A stretch of DNA of 64,000 nt from Kitasatospora sp. Root107 (lineage in GTDB: Bacteria; Actinomycetota; Actinomycetes; Streptomycetales; Streptomycetaceae): positions 1 to 64,000 of the forward strand of contig NZ_LMCT01000023.1 in assembly GCF_001424875.1 (NCBI RefSeq). Reading direction: 5' to 3'. Both the position numbers and the translations under genes were made by a program. The notes under the pieces were generated by a model. It did no database searches and had not been told where the DNA came from. It saw nothing but the letters and a program-made list of their open reading frames with translations. This document shows positions 26,785 to 34,461 of the stretch, piece after piece (positions within the stretch are counted from its first letter, which is position 1; each line of letters opens with the position of its first letter).

Positions 26785-27316
26785 AGAGACCGAGGGAGAG
26801 CGCGCGGGCCGAGGCCCGGTCGAGCAGGTGGTGCACGTCGGCTTGCCGGGTGGTGGCACGGTCGTTGTATTCGTCCGGGGAGCTGACGGGCCGTCCGGTG
26901 GCGTGCAGGACTTCCATCACCTGGATGCGGGCCCGGCGGACGGTGTCCGGGGTGCCGTAGCCGTGGGCGAGGACGGCGGCCTGTGCGCCGAGGAGGCAGA
27001 CCCGGCCGGCGGAGTCCCACAGCGCGCCCTGCACCCAGCCGAAGGCGTTGATGTAGCGCGAGGCGAGGCGGAGGTGATCGGCGATGCTCACCGGGGTCGG
27101 GCGAGCCGGGCGGTGAGCGATCCGGTCGAGGAACGTCGGACCGGTCTGCGGGAAACCGGCGTACCAGAGCTGCGCGGTGCTGCCGTAGTTGCAGATCAAC
27201 GGGCCGACCGCCGTGGCAGCCACCGGGAGGGAGGCGAGATACGCCTCGATTTCCGCGATCAGGCCGGAGGCGTCCGGGGTGAGCGTGATCGGCGGTGCCA
27301 GGAGTGTGCTGGTCAT
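26783..27316 (-). CDS. DUF6197-like AICE protein
   Basis: A 177-residue protein. RYINAFGWVQGALWDSAGRVCLLGAQ with the closing DEYNDRATTRQADVHHLLDRA fits my memory of DUF6197, a family common in Streptomyces genomes and integrative elements. The Trp/Gly/Cys helix and the NDR..T ending are the recognisable parts. The biochemical role is unknown. It lies downstream of spd genes and upstream of the GGDEF gene on the same strand. ATG at 27316. Confidence 0.65.
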   Translation of the reverse strand: MTSTLLAPPITLTPDASGLIAEIEAYLASLPVAATAVGPLICNYGSTAQLWYAGFPQTGPTFLDRIAHRPARPTPVSIADHLRLASRYINAFGWVQGALWDSAGRVCLLGAQAAVLAHGYGTPDTVRRARIQVMEVLHATGRPVSSPDEYNDRATTRQADVHHLLDRASARALSLGL

Positions 27317-27330
27317 GGCGGGTTGTCCCC

Positions 27331-27519
27331 TCACTTCTCGGTGACGGCGTTGACGCCGGAACGGGTGGTCTCGTCGATGACGGGGGCGAGGAAGGTGCCG
27401 GCGAGGTAGAAGCCGAAGAGGGCAATCAGGGCGGCGACCCACAGGCGGATGCCGAGGAGCTTGATCGCGGCGTAGGCGGCGCCGCCCAGGACGAGGACTA
27501 GGGGAAGGGTGATGTTCAC
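27331..27519 (-). CDS. Small membrane protein, SpdD-like
   Basis: A 62-residue protein starting GTG at 27519. Two membrane segments are visible: LPLVLVLGGAAYAAIKLLGI and WVAALIALFGFYLAGTFLAP. Position between spdA and rep-region genes, and size, fit the small Spd membrane proteins that help plasmid spread through mycelium. Specific assignment as SpdD is by context only. Confidence 0.65.
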   Translation of the reverse strand: MNITLPLVLVLGGAAYAAIKLLGIRLWVAALIALFGFYLAGTFLAPVIDETTRSGVNAVTEK

Positions 27520-27532
27520 GGCGGGGCTCCTG

Positions 27533-27724
27533 TCAGCGGACGGTGCAGCGGTGGGCGCGGGCGGCGATCTCAGCGGCGGGGCGTGAGTCGTAGTCGGCGG
27601 AGAAGCCGCAGCGCGGGGCGGTGCAGACGGCGGTGTGCTTCTCGCGGCCGTGGCCGTCGAAGTAGGTGGCGACCTGGACGGGACCGATGCGGATCGTGTT
27701 GCGCGGTCGGATCGGGCGGGGCAT
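27533..27724 (-). CDS. Mobile element transfer protein SpdA-like
   Basis: A 63-residue protein reading RIGPVQVATYFDGHGREKHT, then VCTAPRCGFSADYDSRPAA. This is the conserved SpdA pattern of AICEs with a C-x4-C pair and a C-terminal Cys. SpdA-type proteins take part in intramycelial spread. It is 13 bases upstream of the small membrane protein and 15 downstream of the DUF2637 protein. Confidence 0.8.
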   Translation of the reverse strand: MPRPIRPRNTIRIGPVQVATYFDGHGREKHTAVCTAPRCGFSADYDSRPAAEIAARAHRCTVR

Positions 27725-27739
27725 GGGATGGGCCTCCTG

Positions 27740-28417
27740 TCAGGCGAGTTGGGCGGCGATGGCGTCGGCGAACTGCGGCGGGACACCGAGGCGGACGCGC
27801 AGGGTGGCCGAGTCAATCGGGGAGCCGGTACGGGTCCGGTGTTCGTCGGCGATCTTGCGGGCGTGCTCGACCAGAGCGGCCGGAACAGCCACGGTCGGGA
27901 TGGCCGGTGTCGGTGCGGCCGGGAGCGCGGGCACTGGTTCGGGAGCCTCGACAGCCTCGGGCGCAGGCTCGGCCACCGGGGCGGGCGGTGGTGCGATCTC
28001 GGGCTCGTAGAGCGGTAGTTCGGGCTCTGGCTCGGCCGGGTGCGTGGTGGTGGCGGTGTGCGCCAGGAGTGTGCCGCCGAAGAAGGCGAGGGCTGGCCAG
28101 CCGGCGACGAGGATTCGCAGCCAGGCCGGGACATGGTCGAGGTCGAGGAGTCCGGCGGTGGCGACGTTGGCACCGAGGGATGCGGCCAGGGCGATGGCGA
28201 ACCAGGTCCAGGCGGCCCGCGCGGGGGAGCCGGTGGCCCGAAGGACGCGCATCCGGTGCCAGGCGGCGACCAGGAGCAGATCGACGGAGACGGGGTAGGC
28301 CCATGCCTTCCAACCGTGCTGCCCGGCGGCGTTGGCGAGGTCGTGGAGGTGGGCGAAGGACAGGGCGCCGGCAATAGCGGCCTGGACGAGTACGGCGTCC
28401 GTGCGGGGCAGTCGCAT
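27740..28417 (-). CDS. DUF2637/SpdB-type membrane protein
   Basis: A 225-residue protein. The N-terminal 125 residues hold four hydrophobic segments with FAHLHDLANAAGQHGWKAWAYPVSVDLLLVAA, typical of DUF2637 plasmid-spread proteins. Then comes a Pro/Glu/Ala-rich linker and a C-terminal helical region ending RLGVPPQFADAIAAQLA, which may be a DNA- or protein-binding HTH. It should act in the membrane with the FtsK-type Tra protein. ATG at 28417 has GGAAGGAG. Confidence 0.82.
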   Translation of the reverse strand: MRLPRTDAVLVQAAIAGALSFAHLHDLANAAGQHGWKAWAYPVSVDLLLVAAWHRMRVLRATGSPARAAWTWFAIALAASLGANVATAGLLDLDHVPAWLRILVAGWPALAFFGGTLLAHTATTTHPAEPEPELPLYEPEIAPPPAPVAEPAPEAVEAPEPVPALPAAPTPAIPTVAVPAALVEHARKIADEHRTRTGSPIDSATLRVRLGVPPQFADAIAAQLA

Positions 28418-28492
28418 CGGGCCTTCTCCTTCCGGGAGTTGGGGCCGGGGCCGGGCGGGTATGCCTGCCGCCCGGCACCGGCGGATTTGGGG

Positions 28493-28708
28493 TCAGATGC
28501 TGCGGCCCGCGCAGTCGACGTAGTCGCCGGTGGAGTCCCGGTGCGGCTCGATGCAGCCGCCGTGTACGGGATCACTGGCGATGGGATGTTCGAAGATGCT
28601 GCTGTTTCCGGAGTTGGCTTCGGCGTCGGCGGCTTCCTGGTCCCCCCAGTGGTCGGAGGAGAGATAGCGGCTCACCGCTGAGTACCGGAGCCGAGGCAGG
28701 TCGGGCAC
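28493..28708 (-). CDS. Hypothetical AICE protein (71 aa)
   Basis: A 71-residue acidic protein. The C-terminal DSTGDYVDCAGRSI and the PIASDPVHGGCIEPHRDS segment look like coding sequence with two Cys. It overlaps the preceding small gene by 37 bases in another frame, so its start may lie further in. It does not match a family I can name. Confidence 0.5.
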   Translation of the reverse strand: MPDLPRLRYSAVSRYLSSDHWGDQEAADAEANSGNSSIFEHPIASDPVHGGCIEPHRDSTGDYVDCAGRSI

Positions 28709-28845
28709 AGGACCTCGACCTCTCCAGCGGGGTGGGTCTGCTTGCCCCGGCCGACGGTGTGGGTCTCAGTGACCCAGCCCTCTCCGGCACAGGCGGAGCA
28801 CTTGGGCGGTGCGGGCTTGGTGCGGGTGGTTTTCCTGGCGGCCAT
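28672..28845 (-). CDS. Small zinc-ribbon-like AICE protein (57 aa)
   Basis: A basic N-terminus (MAARKTTRTK) leads into PPKCSACAGEGW and VLCPTCLGSG, giving two CxxCxGxG-like Cys pairs. This resembles the small protein at 25833. I chose the ATG at 28845 because GGAAGGA lies 8 bases upstream. An ATG nine codons earlier is also in frame. It lies 84 bases downstream of the tra gene. Confidence 0.62.
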   Translation of the reverse strand: MAARKTTRTKPAPPKCSACAGEGWVTETHTVGRGKQTHPAGEVEVLCPTCLGSGTQR

Positions 28846-28929
28846 GAGGCGGGTCCTTCCGGCTTTGGGCATGGCTCGGGTAGGGACTTGGCGCGAAGGC
28901 GGTCACGCCGACCGGACGGGAGGGGTGGG

Positions 28930-30309
28930 TCAGCCAGTGACGGGGCGGGGCTTGACCAGTGACGGGCCGCCGACCGGGGTGGTCACAGGCGGGACGTAGG
29001 GGCGGAAGGCCGCCAGCGCAGGCAGGACCGGGGCGAGGTGGGCGGTCTCCCGGCAGATCCGGGCGGCGTCCGCGAGGGACAGGTTCGGGGTCCGCATCCG
29101 GGACCAGCCGCCGGAGGAGTCACCGGCCACCGCCACACCGGGCATCTCCGGGGCGATCTGCGTTGCGGCGAGCACCGCCTCGGGCGAGATGTCACCGAGA
29201 CCCATCTCCGCAGTCGTCTTGTCGTTGACGCGGTGAACTACGCGGCCGGTGAGCTGAGCGCGGAGCATCGTTGCGCCCTTGCCAAGCTCGGAGCCAAACC
29301 GCTGACCGCAGACCTCCAGGAACACCCCAGCGGCGCGACCGAGTTGAGCGAGGCGGATGAGCTGGGTGACCATGTGATCCCGGCGCTCCTCGTCCTTGCG
29401 GGTGGCGACCAGGAACAGTTCGGCGACCTCATCCACGATCAGCACCAGAGGCACCGGCCGCAGCTTGGCCGGCAGGCCCCAGATGTCCGAGGTGATCTCG
29501 TCATCGGGCACCGAACCGGTGATCCCCTGCTGGTCGCGGATCAGGTCGTAGCGGGCTTCCATCTCGGCAACCAGCTTGTCCAGCAGCGCACTTGCCTTGT
29601 CCGGGTCGGTCGCCAGCCCGGACAGGCGGGGAGCGAACGGCGCCTGTTCGACACCGAGCTTGCAGTCGATCCCCACCAACGCCACGTCCAGCTTGGCGAG
29701 ACCGGTGATCAGGTTGCGCATGTACACCGACTTGCCGGTGAGCGTCGCGCCCAGGGTCAGACAGTGCGGGATGGCCCGGTAGTTGCGGACGAAGGCCGTA
29801 CCGTCGTCCCGCAGCGCGACCGGGACCAGCAGCTCACCGGCCGGCAGCCGACGCGGCATCCGCACGTTGCGGAGCACGTCGAAGCCGGTCATCCGCAGTT
29901 CCACCACACCAGGCTTGACCGACGCCACGTGCACGGCGTGCACGCCCCAGGCGTGGCGAAGGCGTTCCGCCGAGGCGGCCACGTCCGCCGGTTCCTGGCC
30001 CGGTGCCAGCCGCAGGCGGACCCGCAGACCCGTCGAGGTCGGACGGACGCGGCGGATCTTCGGAGGGACCGGGCGGATCTCCCGTCGGGTGGTCGCCCGG
30101 GTGAGCAGGACCCGGAGCCGGGACGGGGCGACGGTGAGGCCGCAGGCATCCATCGTGCTGCCGTAGGTGGCGGAGAACCTCACCGCCGTGACCGGCAGAC
30201 CGACCGCCGACCAGTACACCGCCGGAGCCTTGACCCGTGCGTACGCCGCACCACCGGCGACAGCGGCCACAGGACCGCCCACCTCGACCAGCGTCAGCAG
30301 CTCGGACAC
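28930..30309 (-). CDS. FtsK/SpoIIIE-type DNA translocase for conjugation (TraSA-like)
   Basis: A 459-residue protein. The first 35 residues include a possible membrane-associated stretch. The P-loop reads TLGATLTGKSVYMRN (a variant of GATGSGKS), Walker B is LVLIVDEVAEL, and VEQAPFAPRLSGLATDPDKA is the usual middle segment of AICE Tra proteins. It pumps double-stranded DNA between hyphae. The C-terminus lacks a long separate DNA-reading domain, so the recognition part may be the last 60 residues. It is 5 bases downstream of the SCO3933-like gene and under the KorSA-like operators. Confidence 0.92.
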   Translation of the reverse strand: MSELLTLVEVGGPVAAVAGGAAYARVKAPAVYWSAVGLPVTAVRFSATYGSTMDACGLTVAPSRLRVLLTRATTRREIRPVPPKIRRVRPTSTGLRVRLRLAPGQEPADVAASAERLRHAWGVHAVHVASVKPGVVELRMTGFDVLRNVRMPRRLPAGELLVPVALRDDGTAFVRNYRAIPHCLTLGATLTGKSVYMRNLITGLAKLDVALVGIDCKLGVEQAPFAPRLSGLATDPDKASALLDKLVAEMEARYDLIRDQQGITGSVPDDEITSDIWGLPAKLRPVPLVLIVDEVAELFLVATRKDEERRDHMVTQLIRLAQLGRAAGVFLEVCGQRFGSELGKGATMLRAQLTGRVVHRVNDKTTAEMGLGDISPEAVLAATQIAPEMPGVAVAGDSSGGWSRMRTPNLSLADAARICRETAHLAPVLPALAAFRPYVPPVTTPVGGPSLVKPRPVTG

Positions 30310-30314
30310 GGCAC

Positions 30315-30665
30315 TCAGTCCTTCGCCGGAGCCGGGACCAGGGACGTGATGGCCATCGCTCGGAACGAAATCCCGTGCCGCTTCTGGCCGTTGAACTCGT
30401 TCTCCCAGTCACGGGCCTTGAGCCCAGTCACCGCCACCGGGTGACCGACCATCAGCCCCTCGGAGATCCCCGTCTCCGGAACGGTCACGGTGTAGAGGTT
30501 CGCCTCACCGTCATCGGCGAGGGTCAGACCCACGGTCATCAGCTTCGCGCCGGTCTCCCGGTCGAGGGCGATCTCGCCCGTCTGCTTGTTCACCAGCTTC
30601 GGCGCCGGCGGGATGACAACGAACACGAACGCGGTCGAAGTGTCGATCTTGAAGACGGCCATCAT
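30315..30665 (-). CDS. SCO3933-like AICE regulatory protein
   Basis: A 116-residue protein beginning AVFKIDTSTAFVFVV with PKLVNKQTGEIALDRETGAKL and a Trp/Asn/Gly-Gln-Arg-Gly ending (DWENEFNGQKRHGISFRA). It matches the protein family annotated as SCO3933-family regulatory protein in AICEs, always just before tra. It may be a single-strand binding or regulatory protein. GAGGAG lies just upstream of a double ATG at 30665. It is the first gene after two KorSA-like operators. Confidence 0.75.
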   Translation of the reverse strand: MMAVFKIDTSTAFVFVVIPPAPKLVNKQTGEIALDRETGAKLMTVGLTLADDGEANLYTVTVPETGISEGLMVGHPVAVTGLKARDWENEFNGQKRHGISFRAMAITSLVPAPAKD

Positions 30666-30696
30666 GCAGCTCCTCTAGAAGAGATTCCCTCATACA

Positions 30697-30710
30697 CTCA
30701 TGTACATGAG
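30697..30710. promoter_or_regulatory. KorSA-like operator, site 1
   Basis: CTCATGTACATGAG is a perfect 14-bp palindrome, 32 bases upstream of the SCO3933-like start codon. The same core occurs at 30732 and 31600, on both sides of the gntR gene. Confidence 0.8.
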
Positions 30711-30731
30711 CCGGTAGATAGAAGAGTGCCC

Positions 30732-30749
30732 GACTCCTGTACATGAGTC
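30732..30749. promoter_or_regulatory. KorSA-like operator, site 2
   Basis: GACTCCTGTACATGAGTC is an 18-bp palindrome with one mismatched pair. It lies 35 bases from site 1 in the tra promoter region. Confidence 0.8.
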
Positions 30750-30799
30750 AACCCGCCACGAGAAAGAATCTTGTGGCGGGCTGTCAGGGTGATGGTCCG

Positions 30800-31579
30800 T
30801 CAGTCGCGAGCTGCGAAGCGGTAGTCGAGAACGAACTGGTCAGCGGCCATGGTGGTGTCGCAGACCTCGACCACGCGGCCTTCGCTTGTGATCGCGTCCC
30901 GAACCAGATGGATGACAGGTGAGCCGGGGCTCAGCGCGAGAGCGGAGCTCTCCGCCTTGGTCGCCAGCCGGGCGCGCACGGTCTCCGTGAACTCGGCGAG
31001 CACGTAACCGCGTTCCTCCAGGCGGGCGTAGATCCCCCCGGGGCCGGGGTTCTCGGCGAACATCTCGGGGATGTCCTTGACCACATCCCAGGGCATGTAC
31101 GACGTCGCCTCTTCGGTCGGGACCAAGTCGCGGAAGTACCGCCGCTTCCGGGCGAGCACCTGTGTGCCCGCGGGGATGCTCAGCCGCTCCGCGATCTCGG
31201 AGGGTGCTTCAGTTGGGCCAACGAAGAGGACCGTGATTGAGGGCTTGCCACCAGCCTGCTCAGTCTCAGCCAGATAGGCAGCCTTGCCCGCAAGCCGGTG
31301 GGCACGGCGGAACCGATCAGAGGACTTGCGCTGCACCGGGGGCCGAGAGCGGACGTAGGAGCCCCGGCCGTGGTGAGTCTCGATCAACTGCATCGTCCGC
31401 AATTCGGCAATCGCCTTCCGTACTGTGCCGGACGCGACGCCGTACCTTGCCATCAGCTCAGTTTCACTGGGCACCGCTGCACCGGGTGCCAACGCTCCGG
31501 AGCGGATCTGCGCCGCAATGTCGTCCGCGATCTGCAGATACTTCGCCTTGGCCGTAGAGGCCGCTTCACCGCTCGCCAT
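30800..31579 (-). CDS. GntR-family repressor, KorSA-like
   Basis: A 259-residue regulator. The winged HTH is YLQIADDIAAQIRSGALAPG with SETELMARYGVASGTVRKAI. The C-terminal UTRA ligand domain ends PVIHLVRDAITSEGRV. KorSA of pSAM2 is a GntR-family repressor of transfer functions. Here the three CTCxTGTACATGAG sites at the tra promoter and at this gene's own start support the same role and autoregulation. The ATG at 31579 is only 29 bases from the divergent Nudix start. Confidence 0.88.
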   Translation of the reverse strand: MASGEAASTAKAKYLQIADDIAAQIRSGALAPGAAVPSETELMARYGVASGTVRKAIAELRTMQLIETHHGRGSYVRSRPPVQRKSSDRFRRAHRLAGKAAYLAETEQAGGKPSITVLFVGPTEAPSEIAERLSIPAGTQVLARKRRYFRDLVPTEEATSYMPWDVVKDIPEMFAENPGPGGIYARLEERGYVLAEFTETVRARLATKAESSALALSPGSPVIHLVRDAITSEGRVVEVCDTTMAADQFVLDYRFAARD

Positions 31580-31599
31580 AGTCCTTCTGTTCTCCTATC

Positions 31600-31613
31600 C
31601 TCCTGTACATGAG
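31600..31613. promoter_or_regulatory. KorSA-like operator, site 3
   Basis: CTCCTGTACATGAG has the same core as sites 1 and 2. It overlaps the Nudix start codon (31609) and lies 21 bases upstream of gntR. Confidence 0.78.
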
Positions 31614-32067
31614 TAGCAGCCGCCGAGAAGCCCCGTCAACGCCGCTCCACTCCGTGTCGGTGGCCGGCGTCGTGGTCCGTGAGGATGGCCGGGTCCTGGC
31701 GATCCGGCGCGCCGACAACGGAACCTGGGAGCCCCCGGGTGGTGTGCTCGAACTCGGCGAGACGGTCGAGGACGGCGTTCGTCGGGAGATCTACGAGGAG
31801 ACCGGCATCAAGGTCACCGTGGACCGGCTGACCGGGGTCTACAAGAACATGACCCGTGGCATCGTCGCGCTGGTCTTCCGGTGCCACCCCGAGGGCGGGA
31901 GCGAGCAGCTCTCGGAGGAGTCGACGGCCGTCGAGTGGCTGACGCCCGAGGAGGCCAGCGCCCACATGGGCGAGGTCTTCGCCGTACGGATCACGGACGC
32001 ACTCCAGGACGACGCTCCCCATGTCCGTTCCCACGATGGGCGAACGTTGACCATGTCGGGGCGTTGA
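31609..32067 (+). CDS. Nudix hydrolase
   Basis: A 152-residue protein with a full Nudix box, GGVLELGETVEDGVRREIYEETGI in pattern (Gly, Glu, Arg-Glu-x-x-Glu-Glu-x-Gly all present, residues about 45-68). It hydrolyses a nucleoside diphosphate linked to another group. Nudix genes beside the KorSA-like regulator are a known AICE feature. There is no ribosome site upstream and the operator overlaps the ATG, so the mRNA is probably leaderless. It is divergent from gntR. Confidence 0.9.
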   Translation: MSSSRREAPSTPLHSVSVAGVVVREDGRVLAIRRADNGTWEPPGGVLELGETVEDGVRREIYEETGIKVTVDRLTGVYKNMTRGIVALVFRCHPEGGSEQLSEESTAVEWLTPEEASAHMGEVFAVRITDALQDDAPHVRSHDGRTLTMSGR

Positions 32068-32462
32068 GTAAAAACCTTCTCTACGGGTTCAAGGCTCGCT
32101 GCGCTCGCGGCGCTGGCCGCACCGCTCGCCGTCGCTCCTGTCTTCGCCCCGCTTCGGCGGCGGCCGGCCGCGCCTGGAGGGCGGACGTAGGAGGGGGTGG
32201 CCAACCCGCCATGGCTGATGGCGGGCGGCTCCACGGTTTTACCCACCTGCCAGGACCGGGACCCGCACCGAGCAAGACCGGGGGGCCACTCGGCCAAATT
32301 GCGGTCAGGCCCAGAAGCCCTGACCGAGTCGCAACAGCTTACGGCCCCCCGATCATGCTCGGACCCAGACCAGACAGGACACCGGCCAAAACCGTTCCAC
32401 CACCCGCATGCAAACGTCCGCGAGCCGCCTTGTGAGGAGCCGGCTCGCGGACGTATCCACGT
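32068..32462. other. Noncoding AICE region with strong secondary structure
   Basis: No gene is seen in these 395 bases. CGGGGGGCC (32279-32287) pairs with GGCCCCCCG (32343-32351) and encloses an inner GGTCAGG/CCTGACC stem near 32303-32325. A second hairpin (32414-32454) is a terminator. Plasmid single-strand origins and transfer loci have such folds, but I see no family signature that decides it. Confidence 0.45.
32414..32454 (-). terminator. Terminator after the DGQHR gene
   Basis: ACGTCCGCGAGCCG (32414-32427) and its exact complement (32441-32454) form a 14-bp stem with a 13-base loop, 8 bases after the DGQHR stop at 32463. Confidence 0.7.
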
Positions 32463-33623
32463 CTAGAAGGTCTTGTTGATCTGCTTGAGCAGCCCTTCAG
32501 CAGCAGCTTCCCAAGCCGGCCGGCCGGAGCCGATCTTGCCTGTCTCAGGGTCAATCAGGTTGCCAGCGAAGGGAGTCTCCCTGACCGTGATCTTCTCGCC
32601 GGGCTTTGGAGCAGGGACGCGACGGTAGTCAACCTTGGCGAGAGCTGCCATCGCAGTCTTGATCGGGATCTTGTAGTCGACGTGCGCACGGTGCACGGCG
32701 TAGGCGATGGCATAGAGCACACCTGCGCTCGTTAGGTAGGTCTCCTCTCGCAGGCTCGCTGTGGTCCGATCACCTGCCACCACGGCCGCAATGTCCGGCC
32801 ACTCCGCAAGGCCACGCCAGAGTTCGGTCAGCGTGTGGGCGGCTTCGGCCTCGTGGGCTTCCACGAAGTCGTTGACAGCCTTGTCCCAGCCCTTGGTGGT
32901 GCGCTGAGAGACTCCGATCAAGACCGTTCCGCTGAGGTATCGGATCGTCTTGAAGGAGAAGAGCTTCGCGCTCAGCTTGCCAGGCGAGTCCTTGAAGAAC
33001 TCCACCCGGTCAGCACCATTACCGAAGATGGCGAGCTCTGGTCGCTGAACCATCTTGATCATCAGCCGGTTGACGGACTGGCGGCGGTCCATGCTCAAGC
33101 CGATGCTTGCGGACGGCGGCTTAGCGTTCCGCTGCAGGTCGGTGAAGTCCTGTGCGCGGTTGAGCGGGTTGTCGTCAATCACCACGACCAGTGGTTGTCC
33201 GGATGCCCGGATCCGCTGCATGACCGGATCTTCGTCTTCGCTATGTGCCTGGATGACGTCCGAGTAGGCGCCGATCCGGTGCTGGCCGTCACCGACGTCG
33301 AACTGTGCTCCGTAGTTGAGGTAAAGAGTGCCCGGCACGATTGCCCGGTTTTCCTTACCGGGTTCCGGCTCAAACCGAGCTTCGGACCGCTTTGCATAGA
33401 GGACGACGGCACCAAGGACGAAGTGCTCCTCGCTCTCCAGGTACTCGGCGATGCCCTTGCGGTGAGCCTTGTCCTGGGGGCGGTTCCCGTGCGGTGACGA
33501 GCCCACGGGATTCCACGGGTCGGGCTGCGCCACCGTCTTGACCAGTGCCACGGGATCCATGGCAGTGGTCACCATGAGGCGACTCCCCTGCCGGTATCCG
33601 ATGCCAGGCATCTGTAGCTCCAT
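32463..33623 (-). CDS. DGQHR-domain protein (DndB-like)
   Basis: A 386-residue protein. The defining motif is GAQFDVGDGQHRIGAY (DGQHR at residues 112-116), with SIGLSMDRRQSVNRLM later. This is the DGQHR/DndB fold. DndB is the regulator of phosphorothioate DNA modification, and related proteins occur in other DNA-modification clusters. No dndA, C, D or E genes are visible, so it stands alone. It sits in the AICE cargo position between the Nudix gene and attR. ATG at 33623 follows GGGAG. Its upstream region holds six CTACG-type repeats, one touching the ribosome site. Base composition is less GC-biased than its neighbours. Confidence 0.85.
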   Translation of the reverse strand: MELQMPGIGYRQGSRLMVTTAMDPVALVKTVAQPDPWNPVGSSPHGNRPQDKAHRKGIAEYLESEEHFVLGAVVLYAKRSEARFEPEPGKENRAIVPGTLYLNYGAQFDVGDGQHRIGAYSDVIQAHSEDEDPVMQRIRASGQPLVVVIDDNPLNRAQDFTDLQRNAKPPSASIGLSMDRRQSVNRLMIKMVQRPELAIFGNGADRVEFFKDSPGKLSAKLFSFKTIRYLSGTVLIGVSQRTTKGWDKAVNDFVEAHEAEAAHTLTELWRGLAEWPDIAAVVAGDRTTASLREETYLTSAGVLYAIAYAVHRAHVDYKIPIKTAMAALAKVDYRRVPAPKPGEKITVRETPFAGNLIDPETGKIGSGRPAWEAAAEGLLKQINKTF

Positions 33624-33632
33624 GACAACTCC

Positions 33633-33749
33633 CTACGTCAATCCAAACTAAACCGACTACGCGGGACCGTGGCCTCGCCTCTTGCGTAGAGCCTACTACG
33701 CGAGATCTAGGCTAGGCAAACGACGTAGCTCCCAAAAATTTTGACGTAG
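33633..33749. repeat. Array of six CTACG(T/C)-type heptamers
   Basis: CTACGTC or its complement GACGTAG occurs at 33633, 33722 and 33743. CTACGCG occurs at 33657 and 33696, and TGCGTAG at 33683. The last two GACGTAG copies are 21 bases apart, two helical turns. The array lies between the divergent DGQHR and 68-aa genes and is a likely operator region. Confidence 0.72.
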
Positions 33750-33928
33750 CCGAGTGGTAGGTGAGAGGGAGTCCGAGCCTGCGACGTGACAGAACGGGGG
33801 TGCTCCGATAGGCGCCGGCCACTGGCATGCTCACTACGCCATCGGGCGGGAGTCCCGTGGCGGACTTCTTGCGGCGCCCGCATTCTGGTGATCAAAGAGT
33901 CCGGGGCGTGGCCGCACAGGAGGAAGCC

Positions 33929-34135
33929 ATGAAGGTACAGGTCAAGATGGACGACGTGGACATCAGGCTTGGCAACAACGGGATCCTGCTGAAGATTTCA
34001 GACAACGACGGTAAGCACGTTGGCGACCTGCGCATCGGTAGGGCCACCGCCGAGTGGATGAAAGGCCGTACTCACGAGGGCAACGGCAAGAAGATCTCGA
34101 TCAGCAAGCTGATCGAGGCTCTGGAGAACCTGTGA
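33929..34135 (+). CDS. Small AICE cargo protein (68 aa)
   Basis: A 68-residue protein beginning MKVQVKMDDVDIRLGNNGIL with GDLRIGRATAEWMKGRT and a helix SISKLIEALENL. AGGAGGAAG lies just before the ATG at 33929, which is strong support. It is divergent from the DGQHR gene across the CTACG array and is the last gene before attR. I do not recognise a family. It could be a partner, antitoxin or regulator of the DGQHR protein. Confidence 0.7.
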   Translation: MKVQVKMDDVDIRLGNNGILLKISDNDGKHVGDLRIGRATAEWMKGRTHEGNGKKISISKLIEALENL

Positions 34136-34311
34136 TCTTGGCGTGGGTCGGCGGCGGATCTGACAACCAGGGCTGACAACGCACACTGCGAAGCTGAGTG
34201 TCTAACTGCGCTACAACGAGCCTGTACTTCGGCGGACAACCACGGACGTTCGGGGACTGTCTGTGCAGGTCATCGGCGCTACTCCCCCACGTCAGGGGAG
34301 CGCCCGAGTTG

Positions 34312-34361
34312 GTTCGGGACGAAGAGGCCGTGGGTTCAAATCCCGCCACCCCGACCCAGTA
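34312..34361 (+). repeat. attR of the AICE, 50-bp core
   Basis: Identical to 22713-22762. Only the 3' half of tRNA-Pro is present; the sequence 5' of it does not fold as a tRNA. It closes an element of about 11.6 kb. Confidence 0.93.
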
Positions 34362-34455
34362 AGACCAGCTCACGCTCCGGGTACCGCAGCGCGGTCATGC
34401 TGCCGCCGAAGACGCAGCCGGTGTCCAGGCAGATGGTGTTGTTGACTCCCGGCCG
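34362..34455 (-). pseudogene. C-terminal fragment of a PNKP-like metallophosphatase
   Basis: The minus strand encodes TICLDTGCVFGGSMTALRYP followed by ERELV. DTGCVFGG.LTALRYPERELV is the C-terminal signature of bacterial polynucleotide kinase-phosphatases and related tetraphosphatases. Only about 30 codons remain, and the frame runs into the att core before stopping. Upstream there is no continuation. It is a remnant of a chromosomal or earlier-acquired gene cut at the attachment site. Confidence 0.7.
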
Positions 34456-34461
34456 CCCGCC

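Noticed and set aside
27331..28575. A 414-codon minus-strand frame across the spd genes
   Set aside because: It is Pro/Ser/Thr-rich with no domain and overlaps three recognised AICE genes in another frame.
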